Made by a program: the position numbers and the translations under genes. Positions 29,073 through 38,016 of a DNA stretch of 59,691 nucleotides are shown piece by piece. The notes under the pieces were generated by a model. It was not told the origin of the DNA. It searched no databases and saw only the letters and a program-made list of their open reading frames with translations. Source of the DNA: Rhodopseudomonas palustris (GTDB lineage Bacteria; Pseudomonadota; Alphaproteobacteria; Rhizobiales; Xanthobacteraceae). Each line of letters starts with the position of its first letter. Positions within the stretch are counted from its first letter, which is position 1. Where the stretch lies: assembly GCA_016215605.1 (NCBI GenBank), contig JACRJB010000041.1:1-59691 (forward strand), written 5' to 3'.

Positions 29073-29693
29073 ATGCGTGCGCTGGTGAAGATCTGGGTCG
29101 ATGCGCGTCGCTGCGGCGAGCGGCTGGCGAGAGACCGCAGCGGTATCGCCGCGACCGAATTCGCGTTCATCGTTCCGCTGATGCTGATCATGTTCTTCGC
29201 CACCGTCGAGCTGTCCGCCGGCATCGCGGTCGACCGCAAGGTGACGCTGGTGTCGCGCACGTTGTCGGATCTGGTGTCGCAGGCGACCACGGTGACGGAC
29301 AGCGATCTGAAGAACGTGTTCTCGGCGAGCTACGGCGTGCTGTCGCCCTATGCGACCAACGCCGCGCAGGCGACGATCTCCGAGGTCTATGTCAACCAGG
29401 CCAGCGTGGCCAAGGTGCAGTGGAGCAAGGCCGCGACCGTCGCGCAGAACGGATCGACGGTCACCGCGACGCTCACCTCGTCGAGCCGCAGCCAGGGCGA
29501 TACGATCACCATCCCCAACGGGCTGAAGGTGGCGAACACCTATCTGATCCTCAGCGAAGTCACGTATCTGTATCAGCCGACGGTCGGCTATTTCGTCGCG
29601 CAGGCTGGTGTCAACCTCACCGACAAGTCCTACACGCGGCCGCGGCAATCGACCTGCGTGCTGTACGGCACCTCGAGCTGCCCGACCTACTGA
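29073..29693 (+). CDS. TadE/TadG-family pseudopilin, second copy
   Basis: 206 residues. Same plan as its neighbour: a basic N-terminus (RCGERLARDRSG), the pseudopilin core IAATEFAFIVPLMLIMFFATVEL with Glu five residues into the mature segment, then a periplasmic domain with a Cys pair near the C-terminus (STCVLYGTSSCPTY). It lacks the von Willebrand domain of long TadG proteins, so the TadE label is safer. No pilus gene follows. Confidence 0.87.
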   Translation: MRALVKIWVDARRCGERLARDRSGIAATEFAFIVPLMLIMFFATVELSAGIAVDRKVTLVSRTLSDLVSQATTVTDSDLKNVFSASYGVLSPYATNAAQATISEVYVNQASVAKVQWSKAATVAQNGSTVTATLTSSSRSQGDTITIPNGLKVANTYLILSEVTYLYQPTVGYFVAQAGVNLTDKSYTRPRQSTCVLYGTSSCPTY

Positions 29694-29800
29694 CGTTCGG
29701 GGGAGGGCGCGCCCGCGCCCGGGCCGGCGAGGCCGCGGCGAGTGGCCGGTGCGCCATCAGCGCACGGATCCTGCAAGCGAATAGCGGCGATCGGGTCGCC

Positions 29801-29833
29801 AAAATTGAAAAGGCCGCGCTGTCGGCGCGGCCC
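29801..29833 (-). terminator. Terminator of the cold-shock gene
   Basis: GGCCGCGC / GCGCGGCC with a 5-base loop; on the minus strand it is followed by TTTTCAATTTT, a good intrinsic terminator 27 bp after the stop of the cspA-like gene. Confidence 0.85.
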
Positions 29834-29859
29834 TCGGTATCCTCGTCCAGGAAGACGGC

Positions 29860-30072
29860 TCAGCCGGCGGAGCGAAGATTGTCGGCCGACGACTTGCCAG
29901 AGCGGCGATCGGCGACGATTTCGTAGCTGATCTTCTGGCCTTCACGCAGCGTGCCGAGGCCCGCGCGCTCGACAGCGCTGATGTGAACGAACACGTCGTT
30001 GCCGCCATCATCCGGCTGGATGAAGCCGTAGCCCTTGGTCGCGTTGAACCACTTCACGGTTCCCATGCTCAC
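29860..30072 (-). CDS. CspA-family cold-shock protein
   Basis: 70-residue single cold-shock domain that binds single-stranded RNA/DNA. Both RNA-binding motifs are present: KGYGFI (RNP1) near 13-18 and VFVHIS (RNP2) near 27-32, after the family opening [12 protein letters not shown]. The gap up to the infA gene is about 280 bp, so a long 5' leader, common in csp mRNAs, is possible. It is one of three co-directional genes with RNA-related roles (csp, infA, rhlE). Confidence 0.93.
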   Translation of the reverse strand: MSMGTVKWFNATKGYGFIQPDDGGNDVFVHISAVERAGLGTLREGQKISYEIVADRRSGKSSADNLRSAG

Positions 30073-30304
30073 GGGGGTAGTCCCTTCTCAATATAGACAC
30101 GGTCGGAGCCCACTTGATTGCCAGGCGGGCTGGTGAGATCGAATTTTTGGAAGGGTCGTCAGCGTTCTGAACCGGCTGTACCGGTAGTAGCTAATGTCGT
30201 CCGGCCGAAAATCGATTAACGGATATTATGCGAACCCTGCGCTCAAAACAATCCTGACATGCGTGATTTTTTGGAGGCGGCAGTTTCGCTTCCATCCGGA
30301 GGTT

Positions 30305-30330
30305 GCGCTTTGCCGGGGCCGGCAAAGCGC
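30305..30330. repeat. Strong hairpin downstream of infA
   Basis: GCGCTTTGCCGG-N2-CCGGCAAAGCGC, perfect 12-bp arms, 26 bp after the infA stop (minus strand). No T-run follows, so it may act as an mRNA 3' stabiliser or Rho-linked end rather than a classical terminator. Confidence 0.6.
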
Positions 30331-30356
30331 CTGTCGTCGGGTCTCCGGTTCGCGAC

Positions 30357-30641
30357 TTAGCGGCGCCGGAACTGGCCCCGCGGCGGTGCACCGCGCGGCG
30401 CGCCGGTGCCGCCCGGACGCTCGTCCTTGTGGCGGAAGATCAGGCGGCCCTTCTCCAGATCGTAGGGCGACATCTCGATCGTGACCCGGTCACCGGCCAG
30501 CGTCTTGATGCGGTTCTTCTTCATTTTGCCTGCGGTGTAGGCAACGATCTCGTGTCCGGCGTCCAGCTGGACACGATACCGCGCGTCGGGAAGGATTTCG
30601 GTCACCAGTCCTTCGAACTGGATCAGCTCTTCTTTAGCCAT
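30357..30641 (-). CDS. infA: Translation initiation factor IF-1 with C-terminal extension
   Basis: 94-residue S1/OB-fold factor that binds the ribosomal A site during initiation. The core is typical ([60 protein letters not shown]). About 20 extra basic and Gly/Pro-rich residues follow ([18 protein letters not shown]), beyond the 72-residue norm. Some alphaproteobacteria carry two infA copies; this one next to csp and rhlE may be the second, but the window cannot show it. It is 23 bp after the rhlE gene on the same strand. Confidence 0.92.
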   Translation of the reverse strand: MAKEELIQFEGLVTEILPDARYRVQLDAGHEIVAYTAGKMKKNRIKTLAGDRVTIEMSPYDLEKGRLIFRHKDERPGGTGAPRGAPPRGQFRRR

Positions 30642-30664
30642 TGTGATCTCCAGATCGGCCTTGA

Positions 30665-32131
30665 TCAGCGTTGCGGTCGTTGTTGGGTGGTCTTCGCGGG
30701 GCGATTTTTGCGCTGCAAAAATGCGACGCCCTGCAAGCCTTCAGACTGGCCACCGCCGCCGTGCTGCGGCCGCGCCGCCGGCTCGTGGCGGGCTGCGTCC
30801 GGATGGCGACCGGCATTCGGGCCACCGGCACGGGGCCGGCGACTCGGACCCTTCGCGCCCGGAGCCGCGTCACCGCCGCGGGCGGCGTGCGGCGCGGAGC
30901 CGTTGCGCTGGCCGCCATTGCGCTGCTGGCCGTTGCGCTGACCGCCGCGCTGCGGCGCGGTCGAGGGCGCCGGCTTGGCGCCCGGGGTGCGGTGGTCTTC
31001 CTTCGGCAGCGCGACCCGGATCAGCTTTTCGATGTCGCGCAGATAGCCGACCTCTTCGCCGCCGGCGACCAGCGAGATCGCGGTGCCGTCGGCGCCGGCG
31101 CGCGCGGTGCGGCCGATTCGATGCACGTAGGTCTCGGGGATGTTCGGCAGGTCGAAATTGACGACGTGGCTGACGCCGTCGACGTCGATGCCGCGGGCGG
31201 CGATGTCGGTGGCGACCAGCGTGCGCAATTCGCCGGTGCGGAACGCCGCGAGCACGCGCTCGCGATAGTTCTGCGACTTGTTACCGTGGATCGCGTCGGC
31301 GGCGATGCCGGCGCGCTGCAGGCCCTTCACCACCTTGTCGGCGCCGTGCTTGGTGCGCGTGAACACCAGCGCCTGGTTGACGCCGTCCTGCTGCAGGATG
31401 GTGGCGAGCATCGCCGGCTTGGCGGAGTGATCGAGATGGATGACGCGCTGGTTGATGCGCTCCACGGTCGAGGCCACCGGCGTCACCGCGACGCGGGCCG
31501 GATCGCGCAGCATCTGCTCGGCGAGATCGGCGATGTCCTTCGGCATGGTGGCCGAGAAGAACAGCGTCTGCCGCTTGATCGGCAGCTTGGCGACGATCTT
31601 CCGGATGTCGTTGATGAAGCCCATGTCGAGCATGCGGTCGGCTTCGTCGAGCACCAGGAATTCGACCTGGCCGAGGCGGACGGCGTTGCCCTGCACGAGG
31701 TCGAGCAGCCGGCCGGGGGTCGCGACCAGCACTTCCACGCCCTGCATCAGCGCGCGGACCTGGCGGCCCATCGGCACGCCGCCGATCGCCAGCGTCGAGC
31801 TGAGGCGGATGTGGCGGCCATAGGCGTTGAAGCTGTCGAGGATCTGCCCGGACAGTTCGCGGGTCGGGCTCAACACCAGCACGCGGCAGTTCTTCGGCTG
31901 CGGCTGGATGCGGTTTTCGAGAATGCGATGAAGGATCGGCAGCGCGAAAGAGGCGGTCTTGCCGGTGCCGGTCTGGGCGATGCCGACGACGTCGCGGCCG
32001 GCCAGCGCCAGAGGAATGGTCTGCGCCTGGATCGGCGTCGGGGTGTGATAATTTTCTTCTTTGAGAGCACGGGAGATGGGATCGGCGAGGCCGAAATCCT
32101 GAAACGAGGTCAAAAGATTGGTTCTTTCCAT
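30665..32131 (-). CDS. rhlE: DEAD-box ATP-dependent RNA helicase, RhlE-like
   Basis: About 488 residues from the ATG at 32131; the frame is open upstream but [15 protein letters not shown] gives the normal Q-motif spacing. Helicase motifs appear in order: Q motif TPIQAQ (about 33), AQTGTGKT (52-59), PTRELS, TPGR, DEAD (162-165), SAT (about 195) and [10 protein letters not shown]. The last ~100 residues are a Gly/Arg/Asn/Gln-rich disordered tail typical of RhlE, likely to bind RNA. It probably unwinds structured RNA at low temperature, in line with the csp and infA neighbours. No strong Shine-Dalgarno is seen. Confidence 0.92.
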   Translation of the reverse strand: MERTNLLTSFQDFGLADPISRALKEENYHTPTPIQAQTIPLALAGRDVVGIAQTGTGKTASFALPILHRILENRIQPQPKNCRVLVLSPTRELSGQILDSFNAYGRHIRLSSTLAIGGVPMGRQVRALMQGVEVLVATPGRLLDLVQGNAVRLGQVEFLVLDEADRMLDMGFINDIRKIVAKLPIKRQTLFFSATMPKDIADLAEQMLRDPARVAVTPVASTVERINQRVIHLDHSAKPAMLATILQQDGVNQALVFTRTKHGADKVVKGLQRAGIAADAIHGNKSQNYRERVLAAFRTGELRTLVATDIAARGIDVDGVSHVVNFDLPNIPETYVHRIGRTARAGADGTAISLVAGGEEVGYLRDIEKLIRVALPKEDHRTPGAKPAPSTAPQRGGQRNGQQRNGGQRNGSAPHAARGGDAAPGAKGPSRRPRAGGPNAGRHPDAARHEPAARPQHGGGGQSEGLQGVAFLQRKNRPAKTTQQRPQR

Positions 32132-32632
32132 TGTGAAAGCAAGCGCCCGACGGCTTTGGTCGGGTGCGCGCGCAAACCGGGACGCTCGCGTGTTTGGAGC
32201 GTCGGCTCTAATCGGCTGAAAGACGAGCCAGAAGCCGAACTCCGATATCGAGATGTCCGATATCGAGAACACGGGGATCAGAACACGCGGCTCGCGGCGA
32301 CCTGAACGATTCTCAAGGTCTTGAAACTCATATGGAACATCAAAGCGGCGCTTTCAAGGTCGAATCGCGCCGAGGGCCCCAGGCAGTGCCGGGTAGAATT
32401 TAATCAGGCGAGTTCCGTCTGCACGCAATATGGGCTGATTGTTCAACGATCATGCAATTCGACGGCCTAATAATTGTGCAATGCCGCTTGGGGCGGTTTT
32501 GGGGCAACGCCATTTTCTAAAACATTATCAATCCGTTAATGGCCTGCGACAGGATGGCACGCTTCTTGCGATTCCGTTGCCGCAGACGGCCGTGGGGCCG
32601 GGCATCACTCTGCGTCAGGGAGAAGACACCGC
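32132..32632. other. Divergent control region, rhlE / urtA
   Basis: About 500 bp without a gene, AT-richer in its right half. It contains a duplicated 13-mer starting TCCGATATCGAGA at 32241-32253 and 32256-32268, near rhlE. Near urtA it holds a sigma-54 promoter and the urtA Shine-Dalgarno AGGGAGA (32617-32623). Confidence 0.7.
32555..32569 (+). promoter_or_regulatory. Sigma-54 (RpoN) promoter of the urea transport operon
   Basis: TGGCAC-N5-TTGC, an exact match to the -24/-12 consensus, 64 bp before the urtA start. Transcription would begin near 32580. An imperfect NtrC-like half-site pair (GCACG...TGGGC, 32421-32435) lies about 135 bp upstream, a usual enhancer distance, but it is weak. Together they fit nitrogen-limitation control of urea uptake. 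Confidence 0.85.
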
Positions 32633-33949
32633 ATGCGTATTGAATCCAAATTTCAGACGAGCGCGCCCATGAGCCGGCGCAAGTGGCTGGCGGCCGCCGC
32701 CGGTCTGGCGATCGGCCTCTCGACCTTCGCGCCCGCGAAGGCCGCCGATGACACCATCAAGGTCGGCGTTCTGCATTCGCTGTCGGGCACCATGGCGATC
32801 AGCGAAACCACCCTGAAGGATACGGTGCTGTTCCTGATCGACGAGCAGAACAAGAAGGGCGGCGTGCTCGGCAAGAAGCTCGAGGCGGTGGTGGTCGACC
32901 CGGCGTCGAACTGGCCGCTGTTCGCCGAAAAGGCCCGCGAGCTGATCACCAAGGACAAGGTCTCCGTGGTGTTCGGCTGCTGGACCTCGGTGTCGCGCAA
33001 GTCGGTGCTGCCGGTGTTCAAGGAGCTGAACTCGATCCTGTTCTACCCGGTGCAGTACGAAGGCGAGGAGAGCGAGCGCAACGTGTTCTACACCGGCGCC
33101 GCGCCGAACCAGCAGGCGATCCCGGCGGTCGACTATCTGATGAAGGAAGAAAAGGTGAAGCGCTGGGTGCTGGCCGGCACCGACTACGTCTATCCGCGCA
33201 CCACCAACAAGATCCTCGAGGCGTACCTGAAGTCCAAGGGCGTCGCGCAGGAAGACATCATGATCAACTACACGCCGTTTGGTCATAGTGACTGGCAGAC
33301 CATCGTCGCCGACATCAAGAAGTTCGGCTCGGCGGGCAAGAAGACGGCGGTGGTCTCGACCATCAACGGCGACGCCAACGTGCCGTTCTACAAGGAGCTC
33401 GGCAACCAGGGCATCAAGGCCACCGACATCCCGGTGGTGGCGTTCTCGGTCGGCGAAGAAGAGCTCGCCGGCATCGACACCAAGCCGCTGCTCGGCCATC
33501 TCGCTGCCTGGAACTACTTCCAGTCGATCAAGGACCCGGAGAACGAGAAGTTCATCAAGGCCTGGCAGGCCTACACCAAGAACCCGAAGCGCGTGACCAA
33601 CGACCCGATGGAAGCCCACGTGATCGGCTTCAACATGTGGGTCAAGGCGGTCGAGAAGGCCGGCTCGGTCGATCCGGACAAGGTGATCGACGCGCTGCCC
33701 GGCATCAAGGCGCCGAATCTGACCGGTGGCGTCTCGGAAATGCTGCCGAACCACCACATCACCAAGCCGGTGTTCATCGGCGAGATCAAGGGTGACGGCC
33801 AGTTCGACGTGGTCTGGAAGACCCCGGGCCTGGTGCCCGGCGACGCCTGGTCGAAGGAGCTCGACGGCTCCAAGGATCTGATCGGTGACTGGGTGACGCT
33901 GAAGTGTGGCAACTACAACACCGTCACCAAGAAGTGCGGCGGCTCCTGA
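32633..33949 (+). CDS. urtA: Urea ABC transporter, substrate-binding protein UrtA
   Basis: 438-residue periplasmic urea receptor. The N-terminus MSRRKWLAAAAGLAIG (from residue 13) is a twin-arginine-type leader ending near APAKAAD. The mature protein has the UrtA-specific stretches DDTIKVGVLHSLSGTMAISE, VSVVFGCWTSVSRKSVLPVF and LFYPVQYEGEESERNVFYTGAAPNQQ, which separate it from branched-chain amino acid receptors. It is first in urtABCDE, behind a sigma-54 promoter and with a hairpin after it that could raise its level over the membrane components. Confidence 0.95.
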   Translation: MRIESKFQTSAPMSRRKWLAAAAGLAIGLSTFAPAKAADDTIKVGVLHSLSGTMAISETTLKDTVLFLIDEQNKKGGVLGKKLEAVVVDPASNWPLFAEKARELITKDKVSVVFGCWTSVSRKSVLPVFKELNSILFYPVQYEGEESERNVFYTGAAPNQQAIPAVDYLMKEEKVKRWVLAGTDYVYPRTTNKILEAYLKSKGVAQEDIMINYTPFGHSDWQTIVADIKKFGSAGKKTAVVSTINGDANVPFYKELGNQGIKATDIPVVAFSVGEEELAGIDTKPLLGHLAAWNYFQSIKDPENEKFIKAWQAYTKNPKRVTNDPMEAHVIGFNMWVKAVEKAGSVDPDKVIDALPGIKAPNLTGGVSEMLPNHHITKPVFIGEIKGDGQFDVVWKTPGLVPGDAWSKELDGSKDLIGDWVTLKCGNYNTVTKKCGGS

Positions 33950-33977
33950 TCGCCCGCTGACCTGACGTGCCAATGAG

Positions 33978-34007
33978 AGGGCGGCGACGCCGGTTGCGCG
34001 CCGCCCT
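33978..34007 (+). terminator. Hairpin between urtA and urtB (possible partial terminator)
   Basis: AGGGCGGCG / CGCCGCCCT, 9-bp perfect stem with a 12-base loop and a short TTTC tail, 29 bp after the urtA stop. It probably acts as an attenuator or 3' stabiliser of urtA mRNA, since the operon continues beyond it. Confidence 0.5.
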
Positions 34008-34053
34008 TTCGCCCTTCGACGCTATGCACCTTCATCCTTGCCGGGATATTTCA

Positions 34054-35682
34054 GTGCCGTTGATCCGTCTGCTGCGACCATCGCTGTCGCGCCTGTTGTT
34101 CGCCGCGCTCGCGCTGGCTTTCGTCCATCTCGCGACCCAGCCGGCATTGGCCGGTCCCTACGAGGACGCCGTCGCGCAGTTTGCCGCGGGATCGTTCGCC
34201 GACACCGAGGAAGCGATCGGCAAGCTGGTCGCGTCGGCGCATCCGCGCGCCGCCACCATCATCGTCGCGTTGCAGGACGGCCGGCTGTTCGCCGACCCCG
34301 ACGCCAAGACCGTGTTCATCAAGGCCGAGGACGGCAAGGTCACCGACGCCGCGACCGGCGACGCCGTCGCCGCGCTGCCGGACAAGGCCAGCGCCGTCCG
34401 CCTCAACAACAAGCTGCGACGTGCCGTCTCCGGCGCGATGGCTGGGCTGACCCTGCTGTCGCCGGATCTGAACAAGCGCATCCAGGCGGCGCAGTCGGTG
34501 TTCAAGACCCACGACGAGACCGTGCTGCCGACCGTCGAGGCCGCGCTGAAGGCCGAGAAGAACGCCGCCGCCAAACAGGCCTTCGCCGAGGCGCGCGCCG
34601 CGATCCTGCTGTTCAAGCAGGATGCCTCCGACGTCGACAAGCTCGACGCCATCGCCGTCATCAAGGCGCGCGGCGATCAGGAGGCGATGGCGCTGCTGAC
34701 CGGCGTGCCGGCCGGGCAGAGCGCCGCGGTGACCAGCGGCATCGCATCCGCCAAGGCGGCGATCGAGCGAAATCTGGCGCTGTGGTCGATGGTGCAGAAC
34801 GCCTGGTACGGCCTGTCGCTCGGCTCGGTGCTGCTGCTCGCCGCGATCGGCCTCGCCATCACCTTCGGCGTGATGGGCGTCATCAACATGGCGCATGGCG
34901 AGATGGTGATGCTGGGGGCCTACACCACCTTCGTGGTGCAGGAGGCGATCCGCACCCGCTATCCGGCGCTGTTCGACTATTCGCTGCTGATTGCGGTGCC
35001 GCTGGCTTTCCTGGTCGCCGGCGCGATCGGCGTGCTGATCGAGCGCAGCGTCATCCGCTTCCTCTACGGCCGGCCGCTGGAAACGCTGCTCGCGACCTGG
35101 GGCCTGTCGCTGATCCAGCAGCAGGCGGTGCGCACGCTGTTCGGCCCGACCAATCGCGAGGTCGGCAATCCGAGCTGGATGAGCGGCGCGTTCGAACTCG
35201 GCCAGATCACCATCACCTACAACCGCCTGTGGATCCTGTGCTTCACGCTGGCGGTGTTCGCGATCCTGCTGGCGATGTTGCGCTACACCTCGCTCGGCCT
35301 GGAAATGCGCGCGGTGACGCAGAACCGCCGGATGGCCGCCTCGATGGGCATCGCCACCTCGCGGGTCGACGCGCTGACCTTCGGCCTCGGAAGCGGCATC
35401 GCCGGCATCGCTGGCGTGGCGCTGTCGCAGATCGACAACGTTTCGCCCAATCTCGGCCAGAGCTACATCATCGACAGCTTCATGGTCGTGGTGTTCGGCG
35501 GCGTCGGCAATCTGTGGGGCACGCTGGTCGGCGCGTTCTCGCTCGGCATCGCCAACAAGTTCCTCGAACCGGTCGCCGGCGCGGTGCTCGGCAAGATCGC
35601 GATCCTGGTGCTGATCATCCTGTTCATCCAGAAACGCCCCCGCGGCCTGTTCGCGCTCAAGGGCCGGGCGGTGGAAGCATGA
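34054..35682 (+). CDS. urtB: Urea ABC transporter, permease UrtB
   Basis: About 542 residues from a GTG at 34054 with GGGAT upstream; ATG 34024 or 33967 would only lengthen the leader. A signal-like segment (LLFAALALAFVHLATQPALAG) precedes a ~200-residue periplasmic helical domain rich in Ala/Lys. Then comes a LivH-type permease core (from about 250: YGLSLGSVLLLAAIGLAITFGVMGVINMAHGEMVMLGAY). The periplasmic N-domain is a known mark of UrtB against LivH. It ends with the LIILFIQKRPRGLFALKGR coupling end. Confidence 0.93.
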   Translation: MPLIRLLRPSLSRLLFAALALAFVHLATQPALAGPYEDAVAQFAAGSFADTEEAIGKLVASAHPRAATIIVALQDGRLFADPDAKTVFIKAEDGKVTDAATGDAVAALPDKASAVRLNNKLRRAVSGAMAGLTLLSPDLNKRIQAAQSVFKTHDETVLPTVEAALKAEKNAAAKQAFAEARAAILLFKQDASDVDKLDAIAVIKARGDQEAMALLTGVPAGQSAAVTSGIASAKAAIERNLALWSMVQNAWYGLSLGSVLLLAAIGLAITFGVMGVINMAHGEMVMLGAYTTFVVQEAIRTRYPALFDYSLLIAVPLAFLVAGAIGVLIERSVIRFLYGRPLETLLATWGLSLIQQQAVRTLFGPTNREVGNPSWMSGAFELGQITITYNRLWILCFTLAVFAILLAMLRYTSLGLEMRAVTQNRRMAASMGIATSRVDALTFGLGSGIAGIAGVALSQIDNVSPNLGQSYIIDSFMVVVFGGVGNLWGTLVGAFSLGIANKFLEPVAGAVLGKIAILVLIILFIQKRPRGLFALKGRAVEA

Positions 35683-35729
35683 GGATGCAAGTGCTCGAAA
35701 GCGTTGGAGCCCTGCGGTCCTCTCCATCC

Positions 35730-35847
35730 GTCGTCCCCGCGAAGGCGGGGACCCATAACCCCTGGCATCAGCTGGTTCAGGTGAACCTGACCGCATTGCC
35801 CAAACGAGACGACACGGCGTATGGGTCCCCGCCTTCGCGGGGACGAC
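35730..35847. repeat. Inverted-repeat element between urtB and urtC
   Basis: Perfect 27-bp arms at 35730-35756 and 35821-35847 (left arm begins GTCGTCCCCGCGAAGG) around about 64 bp of less structured DNA. The same arm sequence, slightly changed, is at 18105-18130. It separates urtB from urtC by 205 bp, an unusual gap within an operon. Confidence 0.85.
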
Positions 35848-35887
35848 AGGTCGTTAGGGCGTTGCCTCTCCTGAGCGGAGGCCGCGC

Positions 35888-37093
35888 ATGACCCCGCACA
35901 TCCTCACCCGCTCGCTCAATCGCAGTGCGACGGTGTTCCTGCTCGTCCTCGCCGCGCTCGGCATTCTGCTGCCGCTGTCCAACCTGCTGCTGCCGGACGG
36001 ATCGTTCCTGCACGTGCCGACCTATCTGATCTCGCTGTTCGGCAAATACGTCTGCTACGCGCTGCTGGCGCTGTCGATCGACCTGATCTGGGGCTATTGC
36101 GGCATTCTCTCGCTCGGCCACGGCGCGTTCTTCGCGCTCGGCGGCTACGCGATGGGGATGTATCTGATGCGCCAGATCGGCACCCGCGGCGTCTATGCCA
36201 ATCCGATCCTGCCGGACTTCATGGTGTTCCTGAACTACAAGGAACTGCCGTGGTACTGGTACGGCTTCGACATGTTCTGGTTCGCCGCGCTGATGGTGCT
36301 GATCGTGCCGGGGCTGCTGGCGTTCTGCTTCGGCTGGCTGGCGTTCCGCTCGCGCGTCACCGGCGTGTATCTGTCGATCATCACCCAGGCGATGACCTAC
36401 GCGCTGCTGCTGGCGTTCTTCCGCAACGATTTCGGTTTCGGCGGCAATAACGGCCTGACCGACTTCAAGGACATCCTCGGCTTCAACGTCCAGGCCGACG
36501 GCACCCGCGCGGCGCTGTTCGTGCTGAGCTGCCTGGCGCTCGGCATCGGCTTTTTGATCTGCCGGGCGGTGGTCACCTCGAAGCTCGGCAAGGTGCTGAT
36601 CGCGATCCGCGACGCGGAATCCCGCACGCGATTCCTCGGCTACCGGGTCGAATCCTACAAGCTGTTCGTGTTCACGCTGTCGGCCTGCATGGCCGGCGTC
36701 GCCGGCGCGCTGTACGTGCCGCAGGTCGGCATCATCAACCCCGGCGAATTCGCGCCCGGCAATTCGATCGAAGCGGTGATCTGGGTCGCGGTCGGCGGCC
36801 GCGGCACGCTGGTCGGCGCCGCGCTCGGCGCCATCGTGGTCAACTACGCCAAGACCGTGTTCACCTCCGGGCCGCTGGCGCCGTACTGGCTGTTCATGCT
36901 CGGCGCGCTGTTCGTGCTGGTGACGCTGCTGCTGCCCAAGGGCATCATCGGCACCTTCAACGCGTGGTGGGAGGGCCGCAAGGAGAAGGACGAGGCGAGG
37001 GACAGGGCGCAGCGCGACAGCGCGACGGCCGCCGCGGCCGAAAGCGCGGCGCGCGAAGACGGCGTGATCGAACGGACGATGGTGAAGCGATGA
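35888..37093 (+). CDS. urtC: Urea ABC transporter, permease UrtC
   Basis: 401-residue LivM-type permease, partner of UrtB. It has about ten membrane helices, with the conserved YALLALSIDLIWGYCGILSLGHGAFFALGGYAMGMYLM near 55-95, SRVTGVYLSIITQAMTYALLLAFFRNDFGFGGNNGLTDFKDILG near 155-200, and VWVAVGGRGTLVGAALGAIVVNYAK near 295. The tail is long, charged and Ala-rich. Its stop overlaps the urtD start (ATGA), so translation is coupled. Confidence 0.94.
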   Translation: MTPHILTRSLNRSATVFLLVLAALGILLPLSNLLLPDGSFLHVPTYLISLFGKYVCYALLALSIDLIWGYCGILSLGHGAFFALGGYAMGMYLMRQIGTRGVYANPILPDFMVFLNYKELPWYWYGFDMFWFAALMVLIVPGLLAFCFGWLAFRSRVTGVYLSIITQAMTYALLLAFFRNDFGFGGNNGLTDFKDILGFNVQADGTRAALFVLSCLALGIGFLICRAVVTSKLGKVLIAIRDAESRTRFLGYRVESYKLFVFTLSACMAGVAGALYVPQVGIINPGEFAPGNSIEAVIWVAVGGRGTLVGAALGAIVVNYAKTVFTSGPLAPYWLFMLGALFVLVTLLLPKGIIGTFNAWWEGRKEKDEARDRAQRDSATAAAAESAAREDGVIERTMVKR

Positions 37094-37854
37094 GCCTGTT
37101 GGAAACCCGCACCACCTCGGCGATGCTGTATCTCGACGGCGTCCACGTCTCGTTCGACGGCTTCCACGCCATCAACAATCTGTCGCTGACGCTCGAGCCC
37201 GGCGAGATGCGTGCCATCATCGGCCCGAACGGCGCCGGCAAGACCACGATGATGGACATCATCACCGGCAAGACCAAGCCCGACAAAGGCGAGGTGGTGT
37301 TCGACGGCACCACCGATCTCACCAAGCTCGACGAGACGCAGATCGCCACGCTCGGCATCGGCCGCAAATTCCAGAAGCCGACGGTGTTCGAGAGCCAGAC
37401 CATCGAGGACAATCTGTTGCTGGCGCTGAATGTCGATCACCGCGTCCGCGGCACGCTGTTCTGGCGGCGCAGCGAGCCGGAGAGCAAGCGGATCGATCGC
37501 GTGCTGGAGATCATCCGCCTCGGCGACGCCCGCGACCGGCTCGCCGGCAGCCTGTCGCACGGCCAGAAGCAATGGCTCGAAATCGGCATGCTGCTGGCGC
37601 AGGATCCCAAGCTGTTACTGGTCGACGAGCCGGTCGCCGGCATGACCGACGTCGAGACCCATCAGACCGCCGAGCTGCTGAAAGAGATCAACAGCCACGA
37701 CAAGACCGTCGTCGTGGTCGAGCACGACATGACCTTCGTCCGCGAACTCGGCGTCAAGGTGACCTGCCTGCACGAAGGCACCGTGCTGGCCGAAGGGACG
37801 ATCGACGACGTCTCCGCAAACGAGCGGGTGGTCGAAGTGTATTTGGGAAGATGA
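37090..37854 (+). CDS. urtD: Urea ABC transporter, ATPase UrtD
   Basis: 254-residue LivG-type ATPase. Walker A GPNGAGKT is at 45-52, the signature is LSHGQKQWLEIG (note LSHGQ, the usual urea/branched-chain variant) and Walker B is LLLVDEPVAGMTD. FQKPTVFESQTIEDNLLLAL is the Q-loop region. It starts by overlapping the urtC stop. Confidence 0.95.
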   Translation: MSLLETRTTSAMLYLDGVHVSFDGFHAINNLSLTLEPGEMRAIIGPNGAGKTTMMDIITGKTKPDKGEVVFDGTTDLTKLDETQIATLGIGRKFQKPTVFESQTIEDNLLLALNVDHRVRGTLFWRRSEPESKRIDRVLEIIRLGDARDRLAGSLSHGQKQWLEIGMLLAQDPKLLLVDEPVAGMTDVETHQTAELLKEINSHDKTVVVVEHDMTFVRELGVKVTCLHEGTVLAEGTIDDVSANERVVEVYLGR

Positions 37855-37863
37855 GAATGTCGT

Positions 37864-38001
37864 GTGTCCCGGGCGCGGTGCGGCGTGGAGCGAAGCGTAA
37901 CGCTGCTCCGCAGAACCGGGACCGTCACGTATCGCAGCGGTCCCGGCTCTGCGGAGCATCACTGCGCGCTTCGCGCTTGTGCTGCACCGCGTCCGGGACA
38001 C
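37864..38001. repeat. Nested inverted-repeat element between urtD and urtE
   Basis: Outer arms of 18 bp (37864-37881 and 37984-38001, one mismatch; left arm starts GTGTCCCGGGCGCGG) enclose an inner pair of about 20 bp (starting GCTCCGCAGA near 37903). The 162-bp gap between urtD and urtE is almost entirely this element. It differs in sequence from the element before urtC. Confidence 0.8.
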
Positions 38002-38016
38002 GAGAGGACTAAGCCC

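Noticed and set aside
37864-38016. Upstream extension of UrtE through the repeat
   Set aside because: The frame is open from a GTG at 37864, but it translates the inverted-repeat element and yields no conserved residues; the ATG at 38017 gives the family N-terminus.
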